A DNA stretch of 64,000 nucleotides from Candidatus Microsaccharimonas sossegonensis. GTDB lineage: Bacteria > Patescibacteriota > Saccharimonadia > Saccharimonadales > Saccharimonadaceae. Positions 1 to 7,961 of the stretch are shown here, piece by piece. The stretch's first letter is position 1; every line of letters begins with the position of its first letter. The notes beneath the pieces were generated by a model. The model saw only the letters and a program-made list of their open reading frames with translations. It was not told the origin of the DNA and searched no databases. Made by a program: the position numbers and the translations under genes. The stretch is from NCBI GenBank assembly GCA_004100325.1, contig SCKX01000001.1, positions 417,453-481,452 of the forward strand. The letters are read 5' to 3'.

Positions 1-1
1 G

Positions 2-415
2 ATCTCGGAAGGTGAGATGGATGAATACACCAATGAGTACCACGGGTATTTAGAAGAGCAAAAGCGCGAATCATTTCAAAAAATCAACCGCCTGCTTGGC
101 GACGGTGGTCTGATTGACCGCGATATGCTCCGCGATCATGTCGTTATTCTGGTGTCTGATGGGATGAGTAGCAGCGCTGAATTAGATGCCGCAATGGACT
201 TCTTGAGACCAATCCGCCTTCAAAAACTGGTTATCGCAACACCCGTCGCTTCAGTGGAGGCAGTTGATAGGTTGCATATGATCGCCGACGAGCTACACAT
301 CCTCGACGTAAAAGATAATTACCTTGGTACAGACCATTATTATAATCAAAATGTCATTCCGTCGCATGAGGAAACCGTGGCAAAAATTAATAAAATTGTC
401 CTGAATTGGCGTTGA
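2..415 (+). CDS. Phosphoribosyltransferase-like protein, 5' end cut by the window
   Basis: The reading frame is open to the left window edge (codons precede the ATG at 17), so the N-terminus is missing. The visible part carries a degenerate PRPP-loop-like stretch, VVILVSDGMSSSAEL, followed by a strand reading KLVIATPVAS, as in COG1926-type predicted phosphoribosyltransferases. In the standard loop the second acidic residue and the Gly-Thr-Gly turn are conserved. Here they read SDGMSSSAE, so catalytic activity is uncertain. The substrate cannot be told. The next gene starts after an 85-nt gap with its own likely promoter. Confidence 0.6.
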   Translation: MSEGEMDEYTNEYHGYLEEQKRESFQKINRLLGDGGLIDRDMLRDHVVILVSDGMSSSAELDAAMDFLRPIRLQKLVIATPVASVEAVDRLHMIADELHILDVKDNYLGTDHYYNQNVIPSHEETVAKINKIVLNWR

Positions 416-500
416 CCTTGCGCGGTTAAAAAGTGTAGAATAAAACTCAACGTTACAGGCAATGTGTGCGGCAATGGGTGAGGATTAAGTAAGGGGAATC

Positions 501-803
501 ATGTTAGACGTATTTATTACATCTCGGGTGCGACGAAAAATTGTGGTGGTGTACGCCAAGTATCCTGATTTTCGAACTCACGTCCGTGGACTTGCCAAGC
601 TTATTAAAGAAGATCCGGGAAACATTCAGCGCGAACTTAAGCGCCTCGAAAAAGTAGGTTTTCTGACTAGCGAAAAACAAGGAAACACGAAGATTTACGC
701 AACTAACAAGCAGTTTCCAATCTTTAAAGAACTGCAAAGTATTGTTATTAAGTCTCAGCAGCAAGCCACTCGACCAAAGCGCACCGTTCCTAATCAGTCG
801 TAA
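501..803 (+). CDS. Winged-helix (ArsR-like) transcriptional regulator
   Basis: A 100-residue protein with a single winged-helix DNA-binding fold. The stretch HVRGLAKLIKEDPGNIQRELKRLEKVGFL reads as helix-turn-helix plus wing, followed by KIYATNKQFPIFKEL, typical of ArsR/MarR-like domains that sense no obvious ligand. No metal-binding cysteines are present. The ATG is preceded by AAGGGG at a good distance. The stop codon overlaps the recJ start (TAATG), so the two are translationally coupled. A possible -10 (TAGAAT after TG) lies near 439. The target is unknown; autoregulation of the recJ operon is plausible but only inferred. Confidence 0.7.
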   Translation: MLDVFITSRVRRKIVVVYAKYPDFRTHVRGLAKLIKEDPGNIQRELKRLEKVGFLTSEKQGNTKIYATNKQFPIFKELQSIVIKSQQQATRPKRTVPNQS

Positions 804-2653
804 TGGTAGCCGCAATGTCGTTATTTGAAAAAATTTTAAAAGCCAGAGGAATAACGCCCGAAAAACGGGCTGTTTTTTTATCACCGGATTATGAAAAAAA
901 GCACGACCCATTTCTTTTGCCTGATATGCAGGTCGCAGTCGATCGACTGGTGGTGGCACATGACAAGCAAGAAAAAATCACTATTTACGGCGACTATGAT
1001 ATCGATGGACTGACAGCTACGACGGTGCTGATTGATGCTCTTCGAAGCTTTGGATTTGAACACGTCAAGTCGTTTATCCCAAATCGATTCGTAGAAGGCT
1101 ATGGACTAACGATTGATGCCGTCGAGAAAATTGCAGCCACCGGTGCTGACCTTATCATCACGGTCGACTGTGGCAGTCTGAGCCATAAAGAAATCGCGCG
1201 CGCCAATGAACTGGGTGTCGATGTTATCGTCACCGATCATCACAACGTTGCCGACACGCCGCCGCCAGCGGTTGCGACGATTAATCCAAAGCGCCTGCTC
1301 CACGACTTTCCCGAAATGTACGAAAAATTTGTTTTGAAGTCGAAGTCTGCTGGCACTGCAAGTCCTCTGCGAGCCCCGGATAATTGTGAAGTGTCCTCCT
1401 TGCGCGTCGAGGACTGTCTGAGCGAAGCGAGTTCCGCAGACGCCAAAGAAGGCACGCCAGAATTATCACGGCGGCGAACAGCCGGACTTGCAGGGGCAGC
1501 AGCTTCGTCTTCAAAACTCTACCCATTCCTCGATATTCCAGGGGTAGGGGTCGCGTTTAAATTGGTGCAAGCGCTACAAACGGTATTGCCTGGACTGCCT
1601 ATTGGTCAGGAAAAGTGGCTTTTGGATCTTGTCGCGTTAGGGACAGTCTGTGACGTTGTGACATTGATCGACGAAAATCGCATGCATGTCTTTTGGGGAC
1701 TAAAAGTCTTGGCGCAGACCAGGCGACCAGGGCTTAAAGCACTGATGGCGGTAGCGAGCGTTCGCCCAAAGGCTGTGAGCGCACGAAGTCTGGGTTTTGG
1801 ACTGGGGCCGCGCATGAATGCGTCTGGACGTCTAGAAACGGCGCAGTATTCGCTTGATCTTTTAACAGCAACAGACGGTTTGCGCGCGCTAGAGATTGCC
1901 AACCAACTTGATGCCATGAATAAAGCTCGCCGCTCCGAACAAGACGAAATCTTAAAAGCCGCTATCATCCAGGCAGAGGAATTTGCCGATCTGCCGGTAC
2001 TAGTCGTCAGTGCGCCAGGCTGGAATCATGGCATCGTCGGCATTGTGGCCGCGAAACTGCTTGAAAGATACAAAAAACCCACCTTTGTCCTCGAAGAAAT
2101 GGGCGAAGCAGCCAAAGGCTCTGCAAGAAGTTATGGTGACTTTAGCGCTGCCGACGCAATTCGAGCGTCGGACGATATTATTACAAAGGGTGGCGGACAT
2201 ACATTTGCTGCTGGCGTGACGTTACCAACCAAAAATATTCCCGCTTTTCGAAAGCGCGTCAATGATTTTTACAGGTCACAAAAACTGATGAATCAGCCGC
2301 TATTATTACTGCCAAAAGAGGATAGCGAAGCTGGCTTGCACGAACTAGACGAGGCATTAGTTGATGCCATGAAACAACTTGAGCCATTCGGCAACGGCAA
2401 TCCGCAACCTATCCTGAAATCAACCAACGTCGTTGTCGTGAATCAGCGAAAAATGGGTACAGAATCGCAGCACGTAAAGCTGACGCTTGAAATGCAGGGT
2501 CACAAAATTGATACGATCGCCTTTAACGCGCCGGCACATTTCTTTGTCGAGCCGGGTGAAACCGTCACGGTGTGGTATACGGTCGATGTGAATGAATGGA
2601 ATGGGCGACGCAGTGTTGAGGGGCAACTCTTGCACCTTGAAACGAACGACTAA
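803..2653 (+). CDS. recJ: Single-stranded-DNA-specific exonuclease RecJ with an in-frame palindromic insertion
   Basis: A DHH/DHHA1 phosphoesterase that degrades single-stranded DNA 5'-3' in recombination and mismatch repair. Visible motifs are GDYDIDG (about residues 63-69), DCGS (122-125), TDHHN (144-148) and, in the DHHA1 half, GGGHTFAAG with the OB region after it. The protein is 616 residues, longer than the usual 550-580. The excess is a Ser/Ala/Arg-rich stretch (about residues 177-238) between NPKRLLHDFPEMYEK and LYPFLDIPGVGVAFKL, which are normally close together. That stretch is encoded by a 187-bp inverted-repeat element (listed separately) read in frame. The start overlaps the upstream regulator stop; an internal ATG four codons later is an alternative. 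Confidence 0.93.
   Translation: MVAAMSLFEKILKARGITPEKRAVFLSPDYEKKHDPFLLPDMQVAVDRLVVAHDKQEKITIYGDYDIDGLTATTVLIDALRSFGFEHVKSFIPNRFVEGYGLTIDAVEKIAATGADLIITVDCGSLSHKEIARANELGVDVIVTDHHNVADTPPPAVATINPKRLLHDFPEMYEKFVLKSKSAGTASPLRAPDNCEVSSLRVEDCLSEASSADAKEGTPELSRRRTAGLAGAAASSSKLYPFLDIPGVGVAFKLVQALQTVLPGLPIGQEKWLLDLVALGTVCDVVTLIDENRMHVFWGLKVLAQTRRPGLKALMAVASVRPKAVSARSLGFGLGPRMNASGRLETAQYSLDLLTATDGLRALEIANQLDAMNKARRSEQDEILKAAIIQAEEFADLPVLVVSAPGWNHGIVGIVAAKLLERYKKPTFVLEEMGEAAKGSARSYGDFSAADAIRASDDIITKGGGHTFAAGVTLPTKNIPAFRKRVNDFYRSQKLMNQPLLLLPKEDSEAGLHELDEALVDAMKQLEPFGNGNPQPILKSTNVVVVNQRKMGTESQHVKLTLEMQGHKIDTIAFNAPAHFFVEPGETVTVWYTVDVNEWNGRRSVEGQLLHLETND
1331..1517. repeat. Long imperfect inverted-repeat element inside recJ (element 1)
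   Basis: The left arm begins GTTTTGAAGTCGAAG and the reverse complement of the right arm begins GTTTTGAAGACGAAG. The match continues through CTGCAAGTCC and GATAATT, giving arms of roughly 65 bp with scattered mismatches. The interior has two further hairpins: GTCCTC/GAGGAC (1393-1398 with 1409-1414) and GTCT..GCG/CGCAGAC (from 1416 to 1441), the second enclosing GAGCGAAGC. The reading frame stays open across the element, which adds about 62 residues to RecJ. This resembles the Rickettsia palindromic elements in concept only; no sequence relationship is claimed. Confidence 0.8.
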
Positions 2654-2665
2654 CGAGAACCGCTG

Positions 2666-2694
2666 TTGCATTCGAGCTTCACATCTGTTAAAAT
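2666..2694 (+). promoter_or_regulatory. rpsU promoter
   Basis: TTGCAT (2666-2671), a 17-nt spacer and TAAAAT (2689-2694), preceded by TG as an extended -10. The rpsU ATG lies 9 nt past the hexamer, so the transcript is leaderless or nearly so. Confidence 0.75.
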
Positions 2695-2703
2695 ATCTTT
2701 CAT

Positions 2704-2919
2704 ATGGTACAAGTAACACGTAAAGACGAACGAGAAGCAAACGAGAATATTATTCGTCGTTTCAACCGAAAGGTTTTGCAAAGCGGGGTGTTGGCAGAAG
2801 CGAAAGCTTCAATGCGATTCGCAAAAGACATCAGCAAACCTGAACGCCGCGCCAAAGCGATTATTCGCAAAGAGCGTAAGGCTGACAAATTGAACAAAGC
2901 CCGCCTAGGACTGAAGTAG
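2704..2919 (+). CDS. rpsU: Small ribosomal subunit protein bS21
   Basis: A 71-residue highly basic protein with the bS21 pattern: VTRKDEREANENIIRRFNRKV followed by a Lys/Arg-rich helical tail. It binds the 30S platform near the 16S rRNA 3' end and helps translation initiation. The start has no Shine-Dalgarno sequence and sits 9 nt after a -10 hexamer. The next gene, a YqeY-like protein, starts 3 nt after the stop; this rpsU-yqeY pairing is common in bacteria. Confidence 0.95.
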   Translation: MVQVTRKDEREANENIIRRFNRKVLQSGVLAEAKASMRFAKDISKPERRAKAIIRKERKADKLNKARLGLK

Positions 2920-2922
2920 TCC

Positions 2923-3375
2923 GTGGCTTTAAAGGCACAATTCGATCAAGATATTAAAGCCGCTCTTCTTGGCGGCGATCGTTTTACTGCCAGCGTACTT
3001 CGCGATTTTAAAGCTGCCGTTCTTAACGAAGAGGTAGCGCAAAAGAAGCGCGATGAAGGACTCTCTGACGAGGAAATTGAAAAAGTACTCATCCGTGAAG
3101 TAAAGAAGCGCGCCGAAAGCGCAGCTATTTACGACGGCGCCGAAAGAACCGAACTGGCACAAAATGAACGTGCCGAATCGAACATCCTTGAGAAATACCT
3201 TCCAGAACAGGTTTCAGAAGCTGACATCAAAGCAGCGGTTGATGAAGCGATCGTTTCGACTGGTGCGACCAGCGCCGTGCACATGGGGCAAGTGATCGGC
3301 GCGGTCAAAAGTCAGCTTGGTAACGCTGCTGATGGCGCGACGATTGCCCGAATTGTGAAAGAAGCCCTGAGATAA
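2923..3375 (+). CDS. GatB/YqeY domain protein
   Basis: A 150-residue YqeY-family protein, similar to the tRNA-interacting tail domain of GatB. Recognisable pieces are FTASVLRDFKAAVLNEE, the conserved Lys/Glu-rich helix, EKYLPEQVSEADI, and a C-terminal GQVIGAVKSQLGNAADG that matches the family's MGxVMxxLkxkxxgraDg pattern. Translation starts at GTG (2923) three bases after the rpsU stop, so it is coupled to bS21. The molecular role of free-standing YqeY proteins is not firmly known; a tRNA-related role is inferred from the GatB homology. Confidence 0.9.
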   Translation: MALKAQFDQDIKAALLGGDRFTASVLRDFKAAVLNEEVAQKKRDEGLSDEEIEKVLIREVKKRAESAAIYDGAERTELAQNERAESNILEKYLPEQVSEADIKAAVDEAIVSTGATSAVHMGQVIGAVKSQLGNAADGATIARIVKEALR

Positions 3376-3378
3376 CAT

Positions 3379-3406
3379 TTGCGTAATCGTCCGACTCCGT
3401 TAAGAT
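3379..3406 (+). promoter_or_regulatory. adk promoter, leaderless arrangement
   Basis: TTGCGT (3379-3384), a 16-nt spacer and TAAGAT (3401-3406). Exactly 6 nt separate the hexamer from the adk ATG, so the predicted +1 is the A of the start codon. Confidence 0.7.
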
Positions 3407-3412
3407 AGACAT

Positions 3413-3958
3413 ATGATTGTATTTTTCGGACCTGCCGGCGCAGGAAAAAGTGTCCAGGGACAAATCCTCGCAGCTCGTATGGGCTGGCGCTGGCTGAGTG
3501 CTGGTCAGCTGCTTCGTGATACTAAAGATGTTGCGTTGCTTCACGTCATGCACGAGGGAAAAATGGTACCCCACGAAGCAATTACCAAGATTATGGGCGA
3601 AGCAATCTCAAAATCTGCGAATATCAACCAGTTGATCCTTGACGGCTTTCCACGGCTACTAGAACAAGCGAAATGGCTGACCGACAGCCAACCAGCACAC
3701 GGTCGCTCGGTGGCGCTGGTGATTGTATTAGAAGTGCCTCGCGAAGAGCTATTAAAGCGACTCGAAATCCGAGGGCGGGCCGACGATACGCCCGAAGCAA
3801 TCGATGAACGCCTGAAGATTTACCGCATAGAAATGTATCCGGTTCTTAATTACTTAACCGAACAAAACGTGCCGATTGTGCATATTGATGGGACTGGTTC
3901 CGTGGGACAAGTTCACGACCGCGTCGTGGCGGAATTAACTAGCCGAGAATTGGTGTAA
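3413..3958 (+). CDS. adk: Adenylate kinase (short-LID nucleoside monophosphate kinase)
   Basis: A P-loop kinase interconverting ATP+AMP and 2 ADP. Walker A is GPAGAGKS at residues 6-13, the NMP-binding region contains DGFPR, and the lid region is RGRADDTPEAIDERLKIY, the short loop form with no zinc-binding lid domain. At 181 residues it is shorter than long-type adenylate kinases (about 215). It is followed one base later by map, a pairing seen in many bacterial ribosomal-protein regions. The start is leaderless by position. Confidence 0.9.
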   Translation: MIVFFGPAGAGKSVQGQILAARMGWRWLSAGQLLRDTKDVALLHVMHEGKMVPHEAITKIMGEAISKSANINQLILDGFPRLLEQAKWLTDSQPAHGRSVALVIVLEVPREELLKRLEIRGRADDTPEAIDERLKIYRIEMYPVLNYLTEQNVPIVHIDGTGSVGQVHDRVVAELTSRELV

Positions 3959-3959
3959 C

Positions 3960-4709
3960 ATGCGCCAAAAAACAGCAGCAGAAATACAGGCGATGCGCGA
4001 CGGCGGGAAAATCCTCGCCGGTATTTTTCATGATTTAAAAAACCAGGTGAAACCCGGCATTAGTGAAAAAGAACTTGATGCCTGGGTGGATAAAGAAATT
4101 ATGCGCCGTGGTGCGATCGCGACCTATAAGACACCAGAAGTAGCGTTCCCGGCAGCAATTTGCATTTCTGTTAACGAGCAGATCGTTCATGGTATCCCAA
4201 CTGAGTATGTGCTGCAAAAAGGTGACATTGTTAGCTTTGATTTAGTTATTACGTACAAAGGCATGAAAACTGACGCCGCTTTCACGACTGTTGTTGGCGG
4301 TGAACCAAATGGTGCCCAAAAACACCTAATTAACGCAACCGAACGGAGTTTATATGCGGCCGTTGATGCCATTAAAGGCTCAGTTCGAACCGGTGATATT
4401 GGTGCTGCGGTGGAGGAGGTTTTGAAAAAAGCTAAACTTGGCATTATCCGCGAACTCGTCGGTCACGGCGTGGGACACGAGATGCACCAAGCACCTGAAG
4501 TACCAAACTACGGCCGAAAGGGAACCGGCGTGCTGTTAACACCTGGCGACACGATTGCGATTGAGCCAATGGCAACGCTTGGCGGCGAGCGGATTATTAC
4601 AGAAGACGACGGCTGGACGATTTCGACTCGTGATGGCGGCCTGGCGGCTCACTTTGAGCATACGGTGCTGATTACTAAAGATGGTGCGGAAATTTTAACA
4701 CAACTTTAA
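3960..4709 (+). CDS. map: Type I methionine aminopeptidase
   Basis: Removes the initiator methionine from nascent proteins using a dinuclear metal centre. All five expected ligands are visible: Asp in SFDLVI, Asp in GMKTDAAFT, His in GHGVGHEMHQAPEVPNYG, Glu in IAIEPMA and Glu in FEHTVLI. The length, 249 residues, is normal for the bacterial catalytic core with no N-terminal extension. The ATG is one base after the adk stop, so the two form one transcript. The following 213 nt before ftsA hold several hairpins. Confidence 0.95.
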   Translation: MRQKTAAEIQAMRDGGKILAGIFHDLKNQVKPGISEKELDAWVDKEIMRRGAIATYKTPEVAFPAAICISVNEQIVHGIPTEYVLQKGDIVSFDLVITYKGMKTDAAFTTVVGGEPNGAQKHLINATERSLYAAVDAIKGSVRTGDIGAAVEEVLKKAKLGIIRELVGHGVGHEMHQAPEVPNYGRKGTGVLLTPGDTIAIEPMATLGGERIITEDDGWTISTRDGGLAAHFEHTVLITKDGAEILTQL

Positions 4710-4712
4710 GCC

Positions 4713-4835
4713 AGCGACCCAGTTATTATCCTCTTTTTGGAGGTCGCTCTATGGGTTTGCTCTGCGAAGCCCATGGCGCCCGTCTCGACCCGTGAGGGGA
4801 CATCCTACTCTAGTAAAAGAGGCGGGGTGTTGGGA
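4713..4835 (+). other. Structured intergenic region between map and ftsA
   Basis: No gene is seen here. A series of short inverted repeats is present: AGCGACC (4713-4719) with GGTCGCT (4742-4748), ATGGG..CCCAT (4751-4774, enclosing CTGCGAAG), GTCTC/GGGGAC (about 4782-4801, with a G-T pair) and CTCT/AGAG near 4808-4821. None is followed by a clear T-run. It could be a map 3' end, an unrecognised RNA or a decayed inverted-repeat element. Confidence 0.4.
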
Positions 4836-4887
4836 TGATTGAGACATATTTTCGGCACCGTATTAGCAATTATGCAGTGTTATGACT

Positions 4888-4915
4888 TTGCAACCACAGA
4901 CACAAGCGCTATACT
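4888..4915 (+). promoter_or_regulatory. ftsA promoter, leaderless arrangement
   Basis: TTGCAA (4888-4893), a 16-nt spacer and TATACT (4910-4915). The ATG at 4923 follows after 7 nt, which decides the ftsA start. Confidence 0.75.
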
Positions 4916-4922
4916 AAGCTTT

Positions 4923-6164
4923 ATGCAAGAAGGTTCTACCTACGCCGTCGGTATTGACGTTGGAACAACGACTGTCAGGACTGTCGTGGCTCACATTGAT
5001 GGTGCAACCGGCGTTCCTACAATTGTTGGCGTCGGCCACGTACCAAACAGCGGCATGCGCAAAGGCGTTGTCGTGAACTTAAACGGACCCGCGCAGGCAA
5101 TTGACGATGCGCTTGGCGCCGCCGAACGAATGAGTGGCTATCAAGTAGATGCTGCAACGCTAAGCGTTAACGGCGCTCACATCTTAAGCACGCACGCCGA
5201 CGGCATGGTTGCGGTTGGGGCGGCCGATCACGAAATTACTCGGGACGATTTAATGCGTATAGAAGAAGTAGCAACCCTTGGCAAAGTGCCAGCAAACCGC
5301 GAAATCCTCGATGTGATTCCTCATGCCTATAAACTGGATGGGCAAGATAATATCAAAGATCCACTGGGTATGACCGGAACGCGGCTTGAAATTGACGCTC
5401 ATGTCATTTCAGGGCTGACTCCTTATCTTGAAAATGTCCAAAAAGCCGCCGAAACCGCTAAAGTGCATCCCAACTCAGTCGTCGTCACCTCGATTGCTGC
5501 CGCCCGTGCAGTGTTGGGTGAACAACAGCTTGAGAACGGCGTCGCCGTGATTGATATGGGCGGCGCCACGACGAGCATCGCTGTTTATGAAGAGGGCGAT
5601 TTACAGTATACGGGCGTGATTCCGATTGGAGGGGTCAACATTACTAATGACCTTGCGATCGGACTAAAAACTGATCCGGAAGTGGCGGAAAAGATCAAGC
5701 TGGAACATGCCTCTGCTGTCACCCGCAAAGAAGATGCTGGCATCAGCTTGAAACATGATGGGGAAGTGCTGACATTCAAAACGAGCGATATCGATGAAAT
5801 CGTCGAAGCTCGGCTTGAAGAGATTTTTGAAGCTGTCCAACAGCAGCTTCGAAATGCCGGCCGCGCCGGTAAACTACCAAGCGGTGTTGTCCTGACAGGT
5901 GGCGGTGCGCAGCTAAAACATATTACCGACTATGCAAAGAACTTTCTTGGCCTGGCTGCACGAATCGGTAAACCAACTGGCTATGGCGGCGTTGCCGATG
6001 ACATCGAAAAACCATCTTTTGCGGCAGCAATTGGACTGATGCTTTTTGATGCTGAACGTATTGCTGTCTCTGGTCAAGGTAAGAAAAAAACGTCCCACAA
6101 GAAGCCGACCAGAAAAGGTGTGATGCACTCGCTGACTAAATTATTTGCTCGTTTTAAAGCATAG
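4923..6164 (+). CDS. ftsA: Cell division protein FtsA
   Basis: An actin-like ATPase that tethers FtsZ to the membrane. The ORF track begins at 4839, but the promoter lies inside that extension. The ATG at 4923 gives MQEGSTYAVGIDVGTTTVR, the expected FtsA start with the phosphate-1 motif GIDVGTT. Other actin-fold motifs are VIDMGGATTSIAVYEEG (phosphate 2) and VVLTGGGAQL (adenosine). The 1C domain follows phosphate 1. The C-terminus KKTSHKKPTRKGVMHSLTKLFARFKA is basic and could form the amphipathic membrane-targeting helix. At 413 residues it has normal length. ftsZ follows after 95 nt with its own promoter. Confidence 0.95.
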   Translation: MQEGSTYAVGIDVGTTTVRTVVAHIDGATGVPTIVGVGHVPNSGMRKGVVVNLNGPAQAIDDALGAAERMSGYQVDAATLSVNGAHILSTHADGMVAVGAADHEITRDDLMRIEEVATLGKVPANREILDVIPHAYKLDGQDNIKDPLGMTGTRLEIDAHVISGLTPYLENVQKAAETAKVHPNSVVVTSIAAARAVLGEQQLENGVAVIDMGGATTSIAVYEEGDLQYTGVIPIGGVNITNDLAIGLKTDPEVAEKIKLEHASAVTRKEDAGISLKHDGEVLTFKTSDIDEIVEARLEEIFEAVQQQLRNAGRAGKLPSGVVLTGGGAQLKHITDYAKNFLGLAARIGKPTGYGGVADDIEKPSFAAAIGLMLFDAERIAVSGQGKKKTSHKKPTRKGVMHSLTKLFARFKA

Positions 6165-6209
6165 TCAGACCTTAAATATGCTACCCCTTTATTCCAAACG
6201 CTGAAATGG

Positions 6210-6215
6210 TATACT
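6210..6215 (+). promoter_or_regulatory. ftsZ -10 element
   Basis: TATACT preceded by TGG, an extended -10, with no convincing -35. The leader to the ftsZ ATG is about 40 nt and contains purine-rich AGGGAG and GGGAAG stretches that can serve as ribosome binding sites. Confidence 0.55.
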
Positions 6216-6259
6216 AGGAAAAGTAAGAAGACAAGACCTGAGGGAGATAGGGAAGCAAC

Positions 6260-7465
6260 ATGCCTGAAGTAAAACCAAGTGATATACAGACGTTTGCCAG
6301 TATTAAGGTGGTTGGAGTTGGTGGTGCCGGTGGTTCAGCCGTTAATCGCATGAAAGACGCTGGTCTTTCTGGCGTGCAATTTATTGCCATGAACACCGAT
6401 GCGCAGGCACTGCACAATTCAAAAGCAGATACGAAAATACATTTAGGACACTCAACAACTGGTGGACTAGGTGCTGGAGCTGATCCTTCAGTCGGTGAAG
6501 CCGCTGCTAATGAATCACGTGATGAGATTAGAGATGCTCTCACTGGGGCTGACATGGTCTTTGTGACCATTGGTGCCGGCGGCGGAACGGGTTCGGGTGC
6601 CGGCTACATCGTTGCTGAAGTTGCCCGCGAACTAGGCATTCTGGTAGTTGGTGTCGCCACCAAGCCTTTTAGTTTTGAAGGTGAAAAACGTCGTCAAAAC
6701 GCCGACTGGGCGATTGCCCAGCTTCGTCGCCACGTCGACACGCTCATTACTATTCCTAACGACCGCTTGCTGCAGACAATTGACCGCCGGACACCACTTC
6801 TAGAGACGTTCAAGATCGCAGACGACGTGCTTCGCCAGGGTGTTCAGGGTATTTCCGAATTGATTACCGAACACGGATTGATTAACCTTGACTTTGCCGA
6901 CGTCAAGGCTATTATGAGCAACGCTGGTTCAGCGCTGATGGGAATTGGTCGCGCCAGCGGTGACAATCGTGCCGCCCAGGCTGCCCAACAAGCAATTGAA
7001 TCACCATTGATTGAAGTCTCTATCGATGGTGCAAAAGGTGTTCTCTTTAATGTGACGGGTGGCTACGATATGAGCATGTCTGAAATCCAAGAAGCAGCCG
7101 AGATTATCACTAGTGCCGTTTCACCTGACGCAAACATCATTTTTGGTGCAACCCTTAAACCTGAAATCGAAGATGAACTGATCATTACGGTGATTGCAAC
7201 CGGATTCGACTCGGCCTATTTCCAGGAAACTGAAACCGAACAACAGCAGGCTGATACCGCAGTTCAGTCTGGACTGAACGACCGAATGGCAGAAGAAGTC
7301 GTCAGCCACGTTGACATGAACCTCGATCACACTGAAGCTGCAGCGATCTTTAACGAAGAAGCCGGGGAAAGCATGTGGAATCAACCCGTAGAGCAGGAAG
7401 ACGAATCTGATACGCCGGCATTTCTACGCCGCCGCAAAAAGCGCAATAAAAAAACAGAGGAGTAA
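6260..7465 (+). CDS. ftsZ: Cell division protein FtsZ
   Basis: A tubulin-like GTPase that forms the division ring. The N-terminal [13 protein letters not shown] motif, the GTP-binding signature GAGGGTGSG (about residues 106-113), [11 protein letters not shown] and the T7-loop region [11 protein letters not shown] are all present. The C-terminal conserved peptide appears as [15 protein letters not shown] after an acidic linker; it is the binding site for FtsA and other partners. The length (401 residues) is typical. nrdR starts 6 nt after the stop, probably in the same transcript. Confidence 0.97.
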   Translation: MPEVKPSDIQTFASIKVVGVGGAGGSAVNRMKDAGLSGVQFIAMNTDAQALHNSKADTKIHLGHSTTGGLGAGADPSVGEAAANESRDEIRDALTGADMVFVTIGAGGGTGSGAGYIVAEVARELGILVVGVATKPFSFEGEKRRQNADWAIAQLRRHVDTLITIPNDRLLQTIDRRTPLLETFKIADDVLRQGVQGISELITEHGLINLDFADVKAIMSNAGSALMGIGRASGDNRAAQAAQQAIESPLIEVSIDGAKGVLFNVTGGYDMSMSEIQEAAEIITSAVSPDANIIFGATLKPEIEDELIITVIATGFDSAYFQETETEQQQADTAVQSGLNDRMAEEVVSHVDMNLDHTEAAAIFNEEAGESMWNQPVEQEDESDTPAFLRRRKKRNKKTEE

Positions 7466-7471
7466 ATAGCC

Positions 7472-7936
7472 GTGGCACAGGTCAATATTGGTGACAGTCG
7501 GGTTATCGAATCACGCGAAGTCAGTGATGGTGTCACGATTCGTCGTCGTCGCGAATCACCTGATGGCAAACGGTTTACGACTTACGAACGGATTGAAAAG
7601 CCAAACCTTGCTGTGATTAAAAAGAACGGGACGCGGACATTATTCGACCGTGAAAAGCTTTCGATTGCTGTCAAACGTTCAGTCGGCAAGTTCTTTGATT
7701 CTGAGGTTGAAGTTGAAGAAATGATCGACGAGATTGAAGACGGCGTCTATGCACTTGGTGAAAATGAAGTTACCTCAAAGCAAATAGGTGACAAGGTACT
7801 TGATGAATTAGTACGTCGTAACGAAGTCGCTTACGTGCGGTTTGCTAGTGTCTACCAGGACTTTAAAACCCTTGATGACTTCGTGAAGATCCTCGAACAG
7901 CGCAAGCAGGCGAACGAGCAAAAGAAAGCTGCTTAA
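7472..7936 (+). CDS. nrdR: NrdR-like ATP-cone regulator lacking the zinc-ribbon cysteines
   Basis: NrdR normally represses ribonucleotide reductase genes through an N-terminal zinc ribbon and an ATP-cone. The body of the family is clear: DSRVIESREVSDGVTIRRRRESPDGKRFTTYERIE, then an ATP-cone from about residue 46 (VIKKNGTRTLFDREKL to AYVRFASVYQDFK). However, the four zinc-ligand cysteines (the CPxCG near the start and the CxxC after RRRE) are absent. The N-terminus reads MAQVNIGDSR and the second pair reads ESPDGK. It starts at GTG (7472) directly after ftsZ. The DNA-binding mode must differ from classical NrdR if the protein is functional. Confidence 0.85.
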   Translation: MAQVNIGDSRVIESREVSDGVTIRRRRESPDGKRFTTYERIEKPNLAVIKKNGTRTLFDREKLSIAVKRSVGKFFDSEVEVEEMIDEIEDGVYALGENEVTSKQIGDKVLDELVRRNEVAYVRFASVYQDFKTLDDFVKILEQRKQANEQKKAA

Positions 7937-7961
7937 TGAATATACTTAGAGCGGGAACAAT

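Noticed and set aside
504-959. 151-residue minus-strand ORF over the regulator and recJ start
   Set aside because: Shadow of two well-supported plus-strand genes with no family match.
4839-4922. N-terminal extension of ftsA in the ORF track
   Set aside because: It contains the ftsA promoter (TTGCAA/TATACT); FtsA homology begins at 4923.
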